Positions 8,098 to 16,744 of a stretch of 64,000 bases of DNA are shown in pieces. Each line of letters opens with the position of its first letter. The stretch's first letter is position 1. The translations under genes and the position numbers were made by a program. The DNA is from Rugamonas apoptosis (GTDB lineage: Bacteria > Pseudomonadota > Gammaproteobacteria > Burkholderiales > Burkholderiaceae_D): the NCBI RefSeq assembly GCF_014042355.1, contig NZ_JACEZU010000006.1:124001-188000 (forward strand), read 5' to 3'. The notes under the pieces are model-generated. The model was not told the origin of the DNA. It worked only from the letters and a program-made list of their open reading frames with translations, and made no database searches.

Positions 8098-9084
8098 TTA
8101 CTTGGCTGCTTCCTTGTTGATGGCCGAGATCAGGTCCTTGCCGATCCGGCCTTCCATCTCCCGCTGCACCGGCAGCAGCGCGCGGCGCCACTCGGCCTGC
8201 TCCTTCACGCTCAACGCGTAGACAGTAGTCTTGCCAGTCTTCTTGATGGCCTCCAGCGCCGCGTCGTTATCGCGCTGGGCGATCGCCTTCTCGAACGTGG
8301 TGGCATCCTTCATCGCCTTCTCCAGCGCATTGCGGATATCGCCCGGCAGGCCGTCCCAGAACTTCTTGTTGACGATCACGGCGTAGCCCAGGTAACCGTG
8401 GTTGGACACAGTCACATGCCGCTGCACCTCATACATCTTCTGGGTGTACATATTCGACGGCGGATTCTCGGTGCCATCCACCACCCCCGTTTGCAAGGCC
8501 CGATAGACATCGGAGAAAGCCAGCACCCGCGGACTGGCACCCAGCGCCCGCATCTGCGCATCGAGCACCGTGGACGACTGGATGCGCATCTTCAAGCCCT
8601 TGAAGTCGGCCGGCGTGTGCAGCGGCTTGTTGGCCGACATCAGCTTGAAACCATTGTCCCAAAACGCCAGCCCGGTGATGCCCTTGGCCTCCAGCTTCTT
8701 CAGCATGCCCTTGCCGATCTCGCCCTCGGTCACATTGTACAGGGCCGTCTTGCTGGGGAAGATATAGGGCAGGTCGAAGGCCTCGAATTCCTTCACCCCC
8801 AGCGGACCGAACTTGGCCAGCGACGGCGCCAGCATGTGCACCAGGCCCAGTTGCAGCGCCTCCAGTTCCTCCTTATCCTTGTACAGTTGGCTGTTCGGAT
8901 AGATGTCGACCTTGACGCGGCCATGGGTGGCCTGCTCGGCCAGCTGCTTGAAACGCTGCGCGGCCTGGCCCTTGGGCGTATCCATGGCCACCACATGGCT
9001 GAACTTGATGATGATGGGACCTTCGGCGTAGGCGTTCGCGCACAGGGCGGCGCACAGGGCCGCCAGGCTGGCTCTCAATTGCAT
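8098..9084 (-). CDS. dctP: TRAP transporter solute-binding protein DctP
   Basis: A 328-residue periplasmic binding protein of the DctP family, which captures C4-dicarboxylates or related organic acids for a sodium-driven TRAP transporter. A Sec signal peptide spans about residues 1-20 (ending 'ANAYA'). The mature start 'IIIKFSHVVAMDTPKGQAA' is typical. The Arg in 'LKMRIQSS' is at the place of the carboxylate-binding arginine of the family. The ATG at 9084 follows CGGAGACCGC. It is divergent from dctB, which fits regulation by that two-component system. No dctQ or dctM membrane subunit gene is adjacent, which is unusual for a TRAP binding protein. Confidence 0.93.
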   Translation of the reverse strand: MQLRASLAALCAALCANAYAEGPIIIKFSHVVAMDTPKGQAAQRFKQLAEQATHGRVKVDIYPNSQLYKDKEELEALQLGLVHMLAPSLAKFGPLGVKEFEAFDLPYIFPSKTALYNVTEGEIGKGMLKKLEAKGITGLAFWDNGFKLMSANKPLHTPADFKGLKMRIQSSTVLDAQMRALGASPRVLAFSDVYRALQTGVVDGTENPPSNMYTQKMYEVQRHVTVSNHGYLGYAVIVNKKFWDGLPGDIRNALEKAMKDATTFEKAIAQRDNDAALEAIKKTGKTTVYALSVKEQAEWRRALLPVQREMEGRIGKDLISAINKEAAK

Positions 9085-9103
9085 GCGGTCTCCGAGGATA
9101 TAG

Positions 9104-9119
9104 GTGTACCAAAATACAC
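9104..9119. promoter_or_regulatory. Dyad in dctP-dctB divergent promoter region
   Basis: GTGTA (9104-9108) and TACAC (9115-9119) form a perfect 5-base dyad with a 6-base spacer, 20 bases upstream of the dctP start codon. A second small dyad, GCCGA-TTC-TCGGC, lies at 9137-9149. Either could bind the response regulator DctR encoded downstream of dctB. The short arms make the assignment tentative. Confidence 0.35.
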
Positions 9120-9220
9120 TATTATGATGTTTGTCGCCGATTCTCGGCAGTCGCCTGTGGCCACGCAACTGTGGAAAGCCACAATGGCGACGCCAGCCCA
9201 ACTGGATAACCTTGCCGGCA

Positions 9221-11233
9221 ATGAACCCTGTTCCCACCTTCGCACGCCGCCTCCAGTTCAACAACACCTTACGCTGGCTGCTGCCGGTGGTGCTGGTGCT
9301 GCTGTTCCTCACCATCCTGATCTGGTTGCCGTGGCAGGCGCGCGAGATGGAGAGCAACGAGCGCCAGGAACAACTGATCGCCGACACGCTTTGGGTGGAG
9401 CAAACCATCCGCTTCCAGCTGGGGCGCGACGAGGAAAGCCTGCGCGCCCTGGGCGCCGACATCGACAACGGCCACCTGACGCCGAACCAGCTGCGCGAAC
9501 GCATGGCGCAACTGCTCAACAACGGCCACGAACTGCTGCGGGTGCAATGGATCGATCCACAAGGCCGGATGATCACCGGCAGCGACGACGGCGCGCCCCT
9601 GTCCGAAATCTCACGTACCACGGCCGACATCGCGCGCCGTACCCATAACGCGCAGTACACCCAGCCCGAAGCCCAGAACCCGGACCCGCACGCGCCACCG
9701 GCCGCCGTGCTGATGGACTACCACGTGCCCTTGTACCGGGGCGGCACCTATTTGGGCAGCCTGGTGGCGACCTACCAGGTCAGCGCCCTGCTGGAGGAAA
9801 TGGTGCCGTGGTGGTTCGCCCAGGAGAACCAGATCACCCTCACCGACCGCGACGACCACGTGCTGGCGCGGCGCGCCGCCGCCGGTCCCGGCCACGGGGT
9901 GTACACCCACAAGCGGGCCTTGGACCTGCCGGGCGTGAATATCACGCTGGTGACGGACAGCGTCAAAAGCGCGCCGCGCCTGCTGCCCAACCTGCTGGTC
10001 GGCTCCGTCATCGTGCTGTCGCTGGGCTTGTTGTGGAGTCTGTTGGCGCTGTGGGGCCACATCACGCGCCGGCTGGCGGCCGAGGGCGCGCTACGCCAGC
10101 AAATGTCGTTCCGCACCGCGATGGAAAATTCGCTCGTCACGGGCCTGCGCGCGCGCGACCTGGAAGGCCGGGTCACCTACGTCAATCCCGCCTTCTGCCA
10201 ACTGGTGGGCTACCCGCCCGAGGAACTGATCGGCAAGGTGCCGCCCATGCCCTACTGGGCGCCCGAAGCGATGGCCGAATACCAGCACCGCTTCGCCGCC
10301 GTACTGGCCGGCACCATCACGCCCCAGTTCGAAACCATCTTCCAGCGCGCCGACGGCACCCGCGTGCCGGTGCTGATCTTCGAAGCGCCGCTGGTGGACA
10401 AGGATGGGCGCCAGACGGGCTGGATGGGCTCCATCCTCGACATCTCCGACCGCAAGCGCATCGAGGAACTGAACCGCCAGCAGCACGAAAAGCTGCAGAC
10501 CAGCGCGCGCCTGGCCACCATGGGCGAAATCGCCTCCATGCTGGCCCATGAACTGAACCAGCCGCTGGCGGCCATTTCCAGCTACACCACGGGCGCGCTC
10601 AACGTGCTGGGACGGGCCGAGGCCAGCGGCGCGCCGGTCGATGGCAGCATGCTGAAGCCGGCGCTGGAACAGGCTTCCGCGCAGGCCCAGCGGGCCGGCC
10701 AGATCATCCGCAGCGTGCACGCCTTCGTCAAGAAGCGCGAACCGTTGCGCGAGGAAGTGACGCTGCCGGCGCTGCTGGAAGGCATACGCGCGCTGATCGA
10801 ACTGCAGGCGCGCCGCTTCTACGTCGTCATCCACACCGAACTGGCGCCCGACCTGCCGCCGCTGCGCATCGACCGCATGATGGTCGAACAGGTGCTGTTG
10901 AACCTGACCCGCAACGCCATCGAAGCGATGGCCCACATCCCCCCCCAGCGCCGCGTGCTGACCCTGCGCGCCAGCTACGACGCGGCGGCCGGCCAGGTCA
11001 GCGTGGCCGTGATCGACCAGGGCCACGGCATTCCGCAGGACGTGGCTGAACGCCTGTTCTCACCGTTCTTTTCCACCAAGGCCGAAGGCATGGGCATGGG
11101 ATTGAACATCTGCCGCACCGCCATCGAATTCCACGGCGGCGCGCTGACCCACCACGCCAACCCGGAAGGCGGTACCATCTTCACATTCACCTTGCCGGCC
11201 GCGCCGGTTGCCACGCACACAGGAGCAATCTGA
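9221..11233 (+). CDS. dctB: C4-dicarboxylate sensor histidine kinase
   Basis: A 670-residue membrane histidine kinase. Membrane helices lie at about residues 18-38 and 283-305 and enclose a periplasmic sensor region of about 245 residues. A PAS domain follows (about 325-440, 'FRTAMENSLVTGLRARDLEG'). The phospho-acceptor His is in 'LAHELNQPLAAISSYTTG', and the ATPase domain shows 'NLTRNAIEAM', 'DQGHGIP' and 'GMGLNICRT'. The ATG at 9221 puts the first helix right after a short basic N-terminus; 30 further upstream residues would be needed for the earlier start and look unnatural. It stands 3 bases before the response regulator gene and divergent from dctP, so DctB probably senses the acid DctP binds. 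Confidence 0.93.
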   Translation: MNPVPTFARRLQFNNTLRWLLPVVLVLLFLTILIWLPWQAREMESNERQEQLIADTLWVEQTIRFQLGRDEESLRALGADIDNGHLTPNQLRERMAQLLNNGHELLRVQWIDPQGRMITGSDDGAPLSEISRTTADIARRTHNAQYTQPEAQNPDPHAPPAAVLMDYHVPLYRGGTYLGSLVATYQVSALLEEMVPWWFAQENQITLTDRDDHVLARRAAAGPGHGVYTHKRALDLPGVNITLVTDSVKSAPRLLPNLLVGSVIVLSLGLLWSLLALWGHITRRLAAEGALRQQMSFRTAMENSLVTGLRARDLEGRVTYVNPAFCQLVGYPPEELIGKVPPMPYWAPEAMAEYQHRFAAVLAGTITPQFETIFQRADGTRVPVLIFEAPLVDKDGRQTGWMGSILDISDRKRIEELNRQQHEKLQTSARLATMGEIASMLAHELNQPLAAISSYTTGALNVLGRAEASGAPVDGSMLKPALEQASAQAQRAGQIIRSVHAFVKKREPLREEVTLPALLEGIRALIELQARRFYVVIHTELAPDLPPLRIDRMMVEQVLLNLTRNAIEAMAHIPPQRRVLTLRASYDAAAGQVSVAVIDQGHGIPQDVAERLFSPFFSTKAEGMGMGLNICRTAIEFHGGALTHHANPEGGTIFTFTLPAAPVATHTGAI

Positions 11234-11236
11234 ACC

Positions 11237-11824
11237 ATGCTGCACATAGTCGATGATGAAGAAGTGGTGCGCGACGCGCTCTCCTGGCTGGCCGGCTCGC
11301 GCGCGATCGCCGCGCGCGCCTACGACAGCGCGCATGCTTTTCTGACCGAAGTGGCGCGCGGCCAGTTCGACGCCGACGGCGACTGCGTGCTGCTGGACGT
11401 GCGCATGCCGGATGTGAACGGCGTGGCCGTGTTCGACCAGTTGGCCGCCAAGGGATTGACGCAGCGCCTGCCCGTGATCTTCCTGACCGGCCACGGCGAC
11501 GTGCCGATGGCGGTCGACACGCTCAAGCGCGGCGCCTTCGATTTTTTCGAAAAGCCGTTCAACGACAACGAGTTGATGGACCGGGTGCAGGAAGGGCTGG
11601 CCGGCTCACGCCAGGCCGGCGCTCGCGCCGCCGTGCAGGCGCGCCTGGCCACGCTGTCGGGCCGCGAACGGGAAGTGCTCGATTTGATCCTGGCTGGAAA
11701 AATGAACAAGGTGGTGGCCGACCAGCTGGGCATCAGCATGCGCACGGTGGAAGTGCACCGCGCCCATATCTTCGACAAGATGCAAGTCAAGACGGCCGTG
11801 GAGCTGGCGGGGCTGCTCAAGTGA
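11237..11824 (+). CDS. dctR: FixJ-type response regulator (DctR)
   Basis: A 195-residue response regulator. The receiver domain (about 1-115) shows the acidic pair 'VDDEE', the phospho-acceptor Asp at residue 54 in 'LLDVRMPD', the Thr of 'FLTGHGD' and the Lys of 'FEKPF'. The output is a LuxR/FixJ helix-turn-helix (about 130-192) with 'LSGREREVLDLILAGKMNK' and 'ISMRTVEVHRAHIFDKM'. It begins 3 bases after dctB and would be phosphorylated by it. The expected target is the dctP promoter and the transporter genes, wherever they are. The FixJ-type output distinguishes this system from the sigma-54-dependent DctD of rhizobia. Confidence 0.94.
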   Translation: MLHIVDDEEVVRDALSWLAGSRAIAARAYDSAHAFLTEVARGQFDADGDCVLLDVRMPDVNGVAVFDQLAAKGLTQRLPVIFLTGHGDVPMAVDTLKRGAFDFFEKPFNDNELMDRVQEGLAGSRQAGARAAVQARLATLSGREREVLDLILAGKMNKVVADQLGISMRTVEVHRAHIFDKMQVKTAVELAGLLK

Positions 11825-11946
11825 GGCGACATAGAGCATGTGCTTGATTTGCCTCAGAGTGATGCATACTATGCGGGTAGCACTCCACGACCAGGGCGAG
11901 GAGCGAGATTGCGCTCGATTCATTTCATGCCGTTATAGCAGCAAAC

Positions 11947-12531
11947 ATGAAACGCGAACTTATCTCAAAGCGGCTACATATTAGCGTCGAGCAAATAGCT
12001 ACGGCAATCGCATCCGCACCGGATCAGGTGGACGACCCGGACTGTGCCTATGATCCCAACGACGCCGCTTCGGTGAAGACATATTGGGCAAATGCCTCCG
12101 CCATTCTTCCAGGTCAGCATCGCTTCCAACAAAACCGACAATCCGGACAGGCAATGACCGAAAAGACTATCGCGGAAAAAATGTATGTCCACAAGGCCGG
12201 TTCGATCGCCGTTCTGAACAGAGAAGCAGGTAGCAGCTCGCTGCTGGCCGCGCTGCCGGCAGACAAGCTCGCCGCTGCCGACGAAGCGGCGGAGCTGGTG
12301 CTGCTGTTCGCCACCAGCCAGCAAGAACTGGCAACCCTGCTGCCCCAAGCGAAGGCGCGGATGGCGCCCAAGGCGGCGCTATGGGTGGCCTATCGTAAAG
12401 GCGGCGCCAAGCGAAACATCGGCCTGCACCGCGACACGATACGCGAACACGCGGCGACGATAGGACTCGATAGCGTGGCCATCGTCGCCATCGACGACGA
12501 CTGGTCGGCGCTGCGGCTCAAGCAAGTTTGA
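11947..12531 (+). CDS. Uncharacterised DUF3052-like protein with odd N-terminal extension
   Basis: A 194-residue frame with two parts. Residues 70-194 ('MTEKTIAEKMYVHKAGSIAVL' onward) look like a complete small protein of the DUF3052 type, with 'PKAALWVAYRKG' near the end. They have their own ATG at 12154 preceded by GGACAGG. Residues 1-69 ('KRELISKRLHISVEQIATAI' and 'DPNDAASVKTYWANA') look like a different family, faintly reminiscent of BrnA-type antitoxins. The short internal start may be the true one, with the first 69 codons a separate gene remnant joined in frame. Base composition in 11950-12150 is lower in GC than its neighbours. Function is unknown. Confidence 0.6.
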   Translation: MKRELISKRLHISVEQIATAIASAPDQVDDPDCAYDPNDAASVKTYWANASAILPGQHRFQQNRQSGQAMTEKTIAEKMYVHKAGSIAVLNREAGSSSLLAALPADKLAAADEAAELVLLFATSQQELATLLPQAKARMAPKAALWVAYRKGGAKRNIGLHRDTIREHAATIGLDSVAIVAIDDDWSALRLKQV

Positions 12532-12667
12532 CGGGGCTGGTTAATTTGCGTGTTTCTTGTGATCGCGACCACCAAGAAGGATATTGACCATGAATCAGCA
12601 CCACGGCATCGCTATTCGTACTCCTTTACCCTGCCCTGCCACAGCCGACCATTGGCCACACTCGGCA

Positions 12668-12970
12668 TCACGTCGCGTGCGCCGATAACCTGACGCCGAG
12701 CGCACGGACCACTCTGAGGATGGTGTCGAGACGCGGCTTCGCGCCGGGGGTGAGTGCCTTGTAAAGACTCTCTCGGCCTAGCCCTGCATCCTTTGCGACC
12801 TGCGCCATTCCCTTGGCTCGCGCAACGTCGCTGAGCGCAAGAATAAAAAGATCGGTATCCTCGGCTTCGAGAACTGCGGTCATGTACTCGGCGATAGCAC
12901 CTTCGTCAGTGAGGTAACGAGCCGCATCCAATGGAATTAACTTTGCTTTGGTCTTAGGAGTGCTCATCAT
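12668..12970 (-). CDS. Type II antitoxin with helix-turn-helix (HigA-like)
   Basis: A 100-residue protein of the 'putative addiction module antidote' family. The N-terminal part 'LIPLDAARYLTDEGAIAEYM' would wrap the toxin. The C-terminal half ('AKGMAQVAKDAGLGRESLYKAL') is a Cro/Xre-like helix-turn-helix that normally autorepresses the operon. Its ATG overlaps the toxin stop codon as ATGA, so toxin and antitoxin are translationally coupled with the toxin gene first, the usual order in this family. Confidence 0.9.
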   Translation of the reverse strand: MMSTPKTKAKLIPLDAARYLTDEGAIAEYMTAVLEAEDTDLFILALSDVARAKGMAQVAKDAGLGRESLYKALTPGAKPRLDTILRVVRALGVRLSAHAT

Positions 12971-13275
12971 TCAAGTTCCAATTGTTGCAAGATTTTTTGT
13001 GCCCGTTTGATATCTCTTGCCTGGGTTGATTTGTCGCCGCCAGCGAGCATGACGATGAGAATGTTCTGACGTTTCGTGAAGTACAGACGATAGCCCGGAC
13101 CGAACGCAACGCGCAATTCCGATACCGCTCCCCCGACCGGCCTCCAGTCGCCAAGATTGCCTGCCTCAGCCAAGCGCAGTCTCGCAACTATGCGCAACTG
13201 GGCTTTAATGTCTTTGAGGCCATCAAGCCAGTCTTGGAACTCCTGTGTTTGAAGTACCGAGAACATGTGTTTCAT
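12967..13275 (-). CDS. RelE/ParE-superfamily toxin (HigB-like)
   Basis: A 102-residue toxin of the RelE/ParE fold, 'addiction module killer protein' type. Recognisable segments are 'FQDWLDGLKDIKAQLRIVARL', 'GNLGDWRPVGGAVSELR' and 'GPGYRLYFTKRQNILIVMLAGGDKSTQARDI'. Members of this group act on mRNA at the ribosome or on gyrase; which applies cannot be told. The antitoxin gene follows with a 4-base overlap. The pair sits in a low-GC patch of about 1.6 kb between dctR and queG, consistent with acquisition by transfer. Confidence 0.9.
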   Translation of the reverse strand: MKHMFSVLQTQEFQDWLDGLKDIKAQLRIVARLRLAEAGNLGDWRPVGGAVSELRVAFGPGYRLYFTKRQNILIVMLAGGDKSTQARDIKRAQKILQQLELE

Positions 13276-13602
13276 TGTATCTAATTGGATACAAAAATCA
13301 AGCGAAGGTTTCCGAAATCAAAACGCCCAGAGTTCGAATTAGCTGGTGCCGTCAGGCGTTCCCTTGAACGAGGGGTTAAGTTAAGGTAGCGGCCTCTCAA
13401 CTACGAGATTGTCTTCACCGATGAGTTCACCATCGTTTGACATGAGGCTAAAGTTCAAAGTAACTTGCTTCTGAAACGCTTAGCCCCTCTGTGGGACTAA
13501 GCCGCTGGACATCCGCTCGATGGAAGGGTTAGCCATTCATGAAACCAAGCTCTTATCGCAGACGGACAAGAACCCACTCCTGCTTGCGTTTCTGAATGAG
13601 CT
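13276..13602. other. Gene-less stretch with hairpin, possible remnant DNA
   Basis: No confident gene lies in these 327 bases. The composition is less GC-rich than flanking genes. A hairpin stands at 13478-13502: GCTTAG pairs with CTAAGC and CCC with GGG, with one bulged A. The right end could encode a short helical peptide in the plus frame from an ATG at about 13520, running on without support into antisense of queG. It looks like debris between the toxin-antitoxin pair and the core chromosome. Confidence 0.5.
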
Positions 13603-14700
13603 TCAATCCCTATCCAAGTGCCGCGCCAGCGCCCATTCCACATGCTCGCGCACCAGCTCCGACGGATGATCGCGGCGTGACATCAGCGCGGCCACGATGG
13701 TCGCGTCACCGCGCGCCCCAGCCGCCGCCGCATTACCGAGCCCGACGGCGATATTGCGCAGCCAGCGCTCATGGCCGATGCGGCGGATCGGGCTACCCTC
13801 CAGGCGCCGGTTGAAGTCCTCCTCGCTCCACGCGAACAGGTCCACCATGTCCGCCCCGCCCAGTCCATTGCGCTCGTCGAAGTCCGGCAGCACGGCGCGC
13901 TGGGCGAACTTATTCCACGGGCAGACCGTCTGGCAATCGTCGCAGCCATACACGCGGTTGCCAATCAGGGGCCGCATCTCCTCCGGGATCGCGCTTTTCA
14001 GTTCGATGGTCAGGTAGGAGATGCAGCGCCGCGCATCGAGCTTGCCGGGGCCGATGATGGCCTGGGTGGGGCACACGTCCAGGCACGCCGTGCACTGGCC
14101 GCAATGGGCGCCCGTGGGTGGGTCCACCGGCAGCGGCAGGTCGACCAGGATTTCGCCCATGAAGAAGGTGGAACCGGCCGTGCGGCTGATGAGCAACGTG
14201 TGCTTGCCGCGCCAGCCCAGCCCCGCCTTCTCGGCCAGCGGCAATTCCATCACGGGCGCCGAATCCGTGAAGACGCGGTAGCCGAATTCGCCCGTCGCGG
14301 CGCGGATGCGGTCGGCCAGTTGCTGCAAGCGGGCGCGCAACACCTTGTGATAATCGCGTCCCCGCGCGTACAGCGAAATGACGGCCGCGCCGGGTTCGGC
14401 CAGGCGCGCCGTTTCCCGCTCGCGCCAATCCTCGGGCATGGACTGCGGCAGATAGTCCATGCGGGCCGTGACCACCCGCACCGTGCCCGGCACCAGTTCG
14501 GCGGGCCGGGCACGCTTCATGCCGTGGCTGGCCATGTAATCCATTTCGCCGTGCATGCCCGCGTCCAGCCACGCCTGCAGACCCGCTTCGGACGCGGTGA
14601 GGTCGATGTCCGTGATGCGTACTTCGGCAAAACCCAGTTCGCGCCCCCATTGCTTGATGCTGGCGGCAAGTTCGGCTAAATTGGCTTCGGACAGGGACAT
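13603..14700 (-). CDS. queG: Epoxyqueuosine reductase
   Basis: A 365-residue cobalamin-dependent iron-sulfur enzyme that performs the last step of queuosine synthesis, reducing epoxyqueuosine in tRNA. Two 4Fe-4S motifs are present: 'CGQCTACLDVCP' and 'CDDCQTVCPWN'. The N-terminal segment 'IKQWGRELGFAEVRI' and 'MHGEMDYM' match the family. The C-terminus is a HEAT-like region ('HPSELVREHVEWAL'). The ATG at 14700 fits the usual N-terminus; a 17-codon longer start exists but its residues are not family-like. It is divergent from tsaE, as in many betaproteobacteria. Confidence 0.95.
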   Translation of the reverse strand: MSLSEANLAELAASIKQWGRELGFAEVRITDIDLTASEAGLQAWLDAGMHGEMDYMASHGMKRARPAELVPGTVRVVTARMDYLPQSMPEDWRERETARLAEPGAAVISLYARGRDYHKVLRARLQQLADRIRAATGEFGYRVFTDSAPVMELPLAEKAGLGWRGKHTLLISRTAGSTFFMGEILVDLPLPVDPPTGAHCGQCTACLDVCPTQAIIGPGKLDARRCISYLTIELKSAIPEEMRPLIGNRVYGCDDCQTVCPWNKFAQRAVLPDFDERNGLGGADMVDLFAWSEEDFNRRLEGSPIRRIGHERWLRNIAVGLGNAAAAGARGDATIVAALMSRRDHPSELVREHVEWALARHLDRD

Positions 14701-14811
14701 GGTGACAGGCGGGCGGTTACAATGCAGGCAGGCGGGCCTTGCGGCCCACAAAGGATACGGACACGAACGCCCGAACCTGCAAAACGTTCATCTAAAACGC
14801 TATTTTAATTG

Positions 14812-15297
14812 ATGCAGCACTTTAAAGCCCATCTCCACGACGAAGCCGGCACCTGCGCGCTGGGCGCCTCGCTGGCGCGCGCGCTCGCGCCCGGCCTGGC
14901 CATCTACCTGCACGGCGACCTGGGCGCCGGCAAGACCGCCCTCACCCGCGCCCTGCTGCACGCGGCCGGCTATGAAGGCACCGTCAAGAGCCCCACTTAC
15001 ACGCTGTCCGAACCGTACCGTGTGCAACTGAACGGGCGCGCCGTGAACGTGATCCATTTCGACCTGTACCGCATGGGCAGCCCGGAGGAATTCCTGGACG
15101 CCGGCTTCCGCGAAGATTTCAACGGTGACAACATCTGCATCGTCGAATGGCCGGAAAAGGCGGACCGGGTGCTGCCGCCGCCCGACCTGAACCTGTTCCT
15201 GTCCGTCGCCGGCGACGGCCGTGATGTAGAATTGCAGGCAACCACCGCCCTGGGTCACTCATGCCTCGAACGCCTCCATTTCGCGCCCAACCTGTGA
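14812..15297 (+). CDS. tsaE: tRNA threonylcarbamoyladenosine synthesis ATPase TsaE
   Basis: A 161-residue P-loop ATPase that works with TsaB and TsaD to install t6A at position 37 of ANN-decoding tRNAs. The Walker A motif is 'GDLGAGKT' near residue 38. The family motifs 'SPTYTLSEPY', 'HFDLYR' and 'IVEWPEKA' follow. The ATG at 14812 is preferred to the TTG one codon earlier. The 3' end overlaps amiC by 37 bases; the tsaE-amiC-mutL-miaA order is widely conserved. Confidence 0.95.
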   Translation: MQHFKAHLHDEAGTCALGASLARALAPGLAIYLHGDLGAGKTALTRALLHAAGYEGTVKSPTYTLSEPYRVQLNGRAVNVIHFDLYRMGSPEEFLDAGFREDFNGDNICIVEWPEKADRVLPPPDLNLFLSVAGDGRDVELQATTALGHSCLERLHFAPNL

Positions 15298-16730
15298 GCG
15301 GCACCGCTCCCCGGGCCATGCGGCGCACCATCCTGAAAGCCGGCGGCACGCTGCTGTTGTCCGTGCTCGCGCCCCTGCCCGCGCGCGCGGCGCAAATTTT
15401 GGCCGTGCGGGTGTGGCCTGCCGACGACTACACGCGCGTGACGTTGGAAAACGATTCCAGCCTGAAGGCGACCCATTTCATCGTCAAGGACCCGGACCGG
15501 CTGGTGGTCGATATCGAGGGCCTGGAACTCAATCCCACGCTCAAAAGCCTGGTGGCCAAGATCCAGTCCAACGATCCCTACATCAAGCAGGTGCGGGTGG
15601 GCCAGAACCGGCCCAACGTGGTGCGGCTGGTATTCGACCTGAAAGAGGAAGTGACGCCGCAGGTGTTCACGCTGGCGCCAGCGGGCAATTACAAGCACCG
15701 CCTGATCTTCGATTTGTACCCCGTCAAGGCGGTCGACCCGATCGCCGCCATGATCGAAAAGGGCAACTGGTCGGACGAGGCGGGCAAGGCGACACAACCG
15801 GCCGCAGGCGCGGCGCGCGACGGCACGCCCACCGTGGGCGGCGCTCCGGCGCCATCCACGCCCGGTGCGGACGTTGCGCAGGCGCAGAAGGCGGACGGTA
15901 AGGCGGACGGTAAGCCAGATGGTAAGCCGGATGCCCGCGCCGATGCCAGGACCGCCATCAAACCGGAAGACCGTTTCGAAGCGCGCAGCGAGGCCAAGGC
16001 GGGAGCGGGCCAGAAGATGGTGCGCATGCTGACCATCGCGCTCGATCCCGGGCACGGCGGCGAAGACCCCGGCGCCTCCGGCAGCAACGGCAGCCACGAG
16101 AAGGATATCGTGCTGGCCATCGCCAAGCGCCTCAAGTCGCGTATCGAGGAACATCCCAACATGCGGGTGATGCTGACGCGCGACGCCGACTACTTCGTGC
16201 CGCTCGGTACGCGGGTGGAAAAGGCGCGCAAGGTGCAGGCCGATCTGTTCGTCTCCATCCACGCCGACGCCTTTGTGGAACCGACGGCGCGCGGCTCGTC
16301 CGTGTTCGTGCTGTCGGAAAAAGGCGCCAGCTCCAGCGCCGCGCGCTGGCTGGCCAACAAGGAAAACCTGGCCGACACCATCGGCGGCGTCAACGTCAAG
16401 AGTCACGACAAGCAGTTGGCCAGCGTGTTGTTCGACCTGTCCACCACGGCCCAGATCAACGACAGCCTGAAACTGGGCAAGGCCGTGCTGGGCGAGATCG
16501 GCGGCATCAACCGTCTGCACCGGGGCGCTGTCGAGCAGGCCGGTTTCGCCGTGCTGAAGGCGCCGGACATCCCTTCCATCCTGGTCGAAACGGCATTCAT
16601 CTCGAACCCCGAGGAGGAGGCCAAGCTGCTCGACAACGCCTACCAGGATCAGTTGGCCGACGCCATCGTCAAGGGCATACGGCGCTACTTCGCCAAGAAT
16701 CCGCCGCTGTCCAAGAACCGCCTGACCTGA
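15261..16730 (+). CDS. amiC: N-acetylmuramoyl-L-alanine amidase AmiC
   Basis: A 489-residue periplasmic amidase that cleaves septal peptidoglycan during daughter-cell separation. The N-terminus has an 'RRTILKAGG' export signal that could be Tat-type. An AMIN domain (about 45-150) targets the septum. A low-complexity linker (about 180-255) contains the repeating units KADG and KPDG. The Amidase_3 domain follows with zinc and catalytic residues in 'LDPGHGGEDPGASG', 'HEKDIVLAIA', 'FVSIHADAF' and 'ILVETAFISN'. The gene starts inside the end of tsaE. The DNA of the linker is a near-perfect short tandem repeat (about 15888-15935). Confidence 0.95.
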   Translation: MPRTPPFRAQPVSGTAPRAMRRTILKAGGTLLLSVLAPLPARAAQILAVRVWPADDYTRVTLENDSSLKATHFIVKDPDRLVVDIEGLELNPTLKSLVAKIQSNDPYIKQVRVGQNRPNVVRLVFDLKEEVTPQVFTLAPAGNYKHRLIFDLYPVKAVDPIAAMIEKGNWSDEAGKATQPAAGAARDGTPTVGGAPAPSTPGADVAQAQKADGKADGKPDGKPDARADARTAIKPEDRFEARSEAKAGAGQKMVRMLTIALDPGHGGEDPGASGSNGSHEKDIVLAIAKRLKSRIEEHPNMRVMLTRDADYFVPLGTRVEKARKVQADLFVSIHADAFVEPTARGSSVFVLSEKGASSSAARWLANKENLADTIGGVNVKSHDKQLASVLFDLSTTAQINDSLKLGKAVLGEIGGINRLHRGAVEQAGFAVLKAPDIPSILVETAFISNPEEEAKLLDNAYQDQLADAIVKGIRRYFAKNPPLSKNRLT

Positions 16731-16744
16731 TTTCACACCCAAGG

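Noticed and set aside
12590..12688. Possible 32-residue peptide with AAGGA upstream
   Set aside because: Too short, overlaps the antitoxin gene end, and no similarity or context supports it; may be a remnant.
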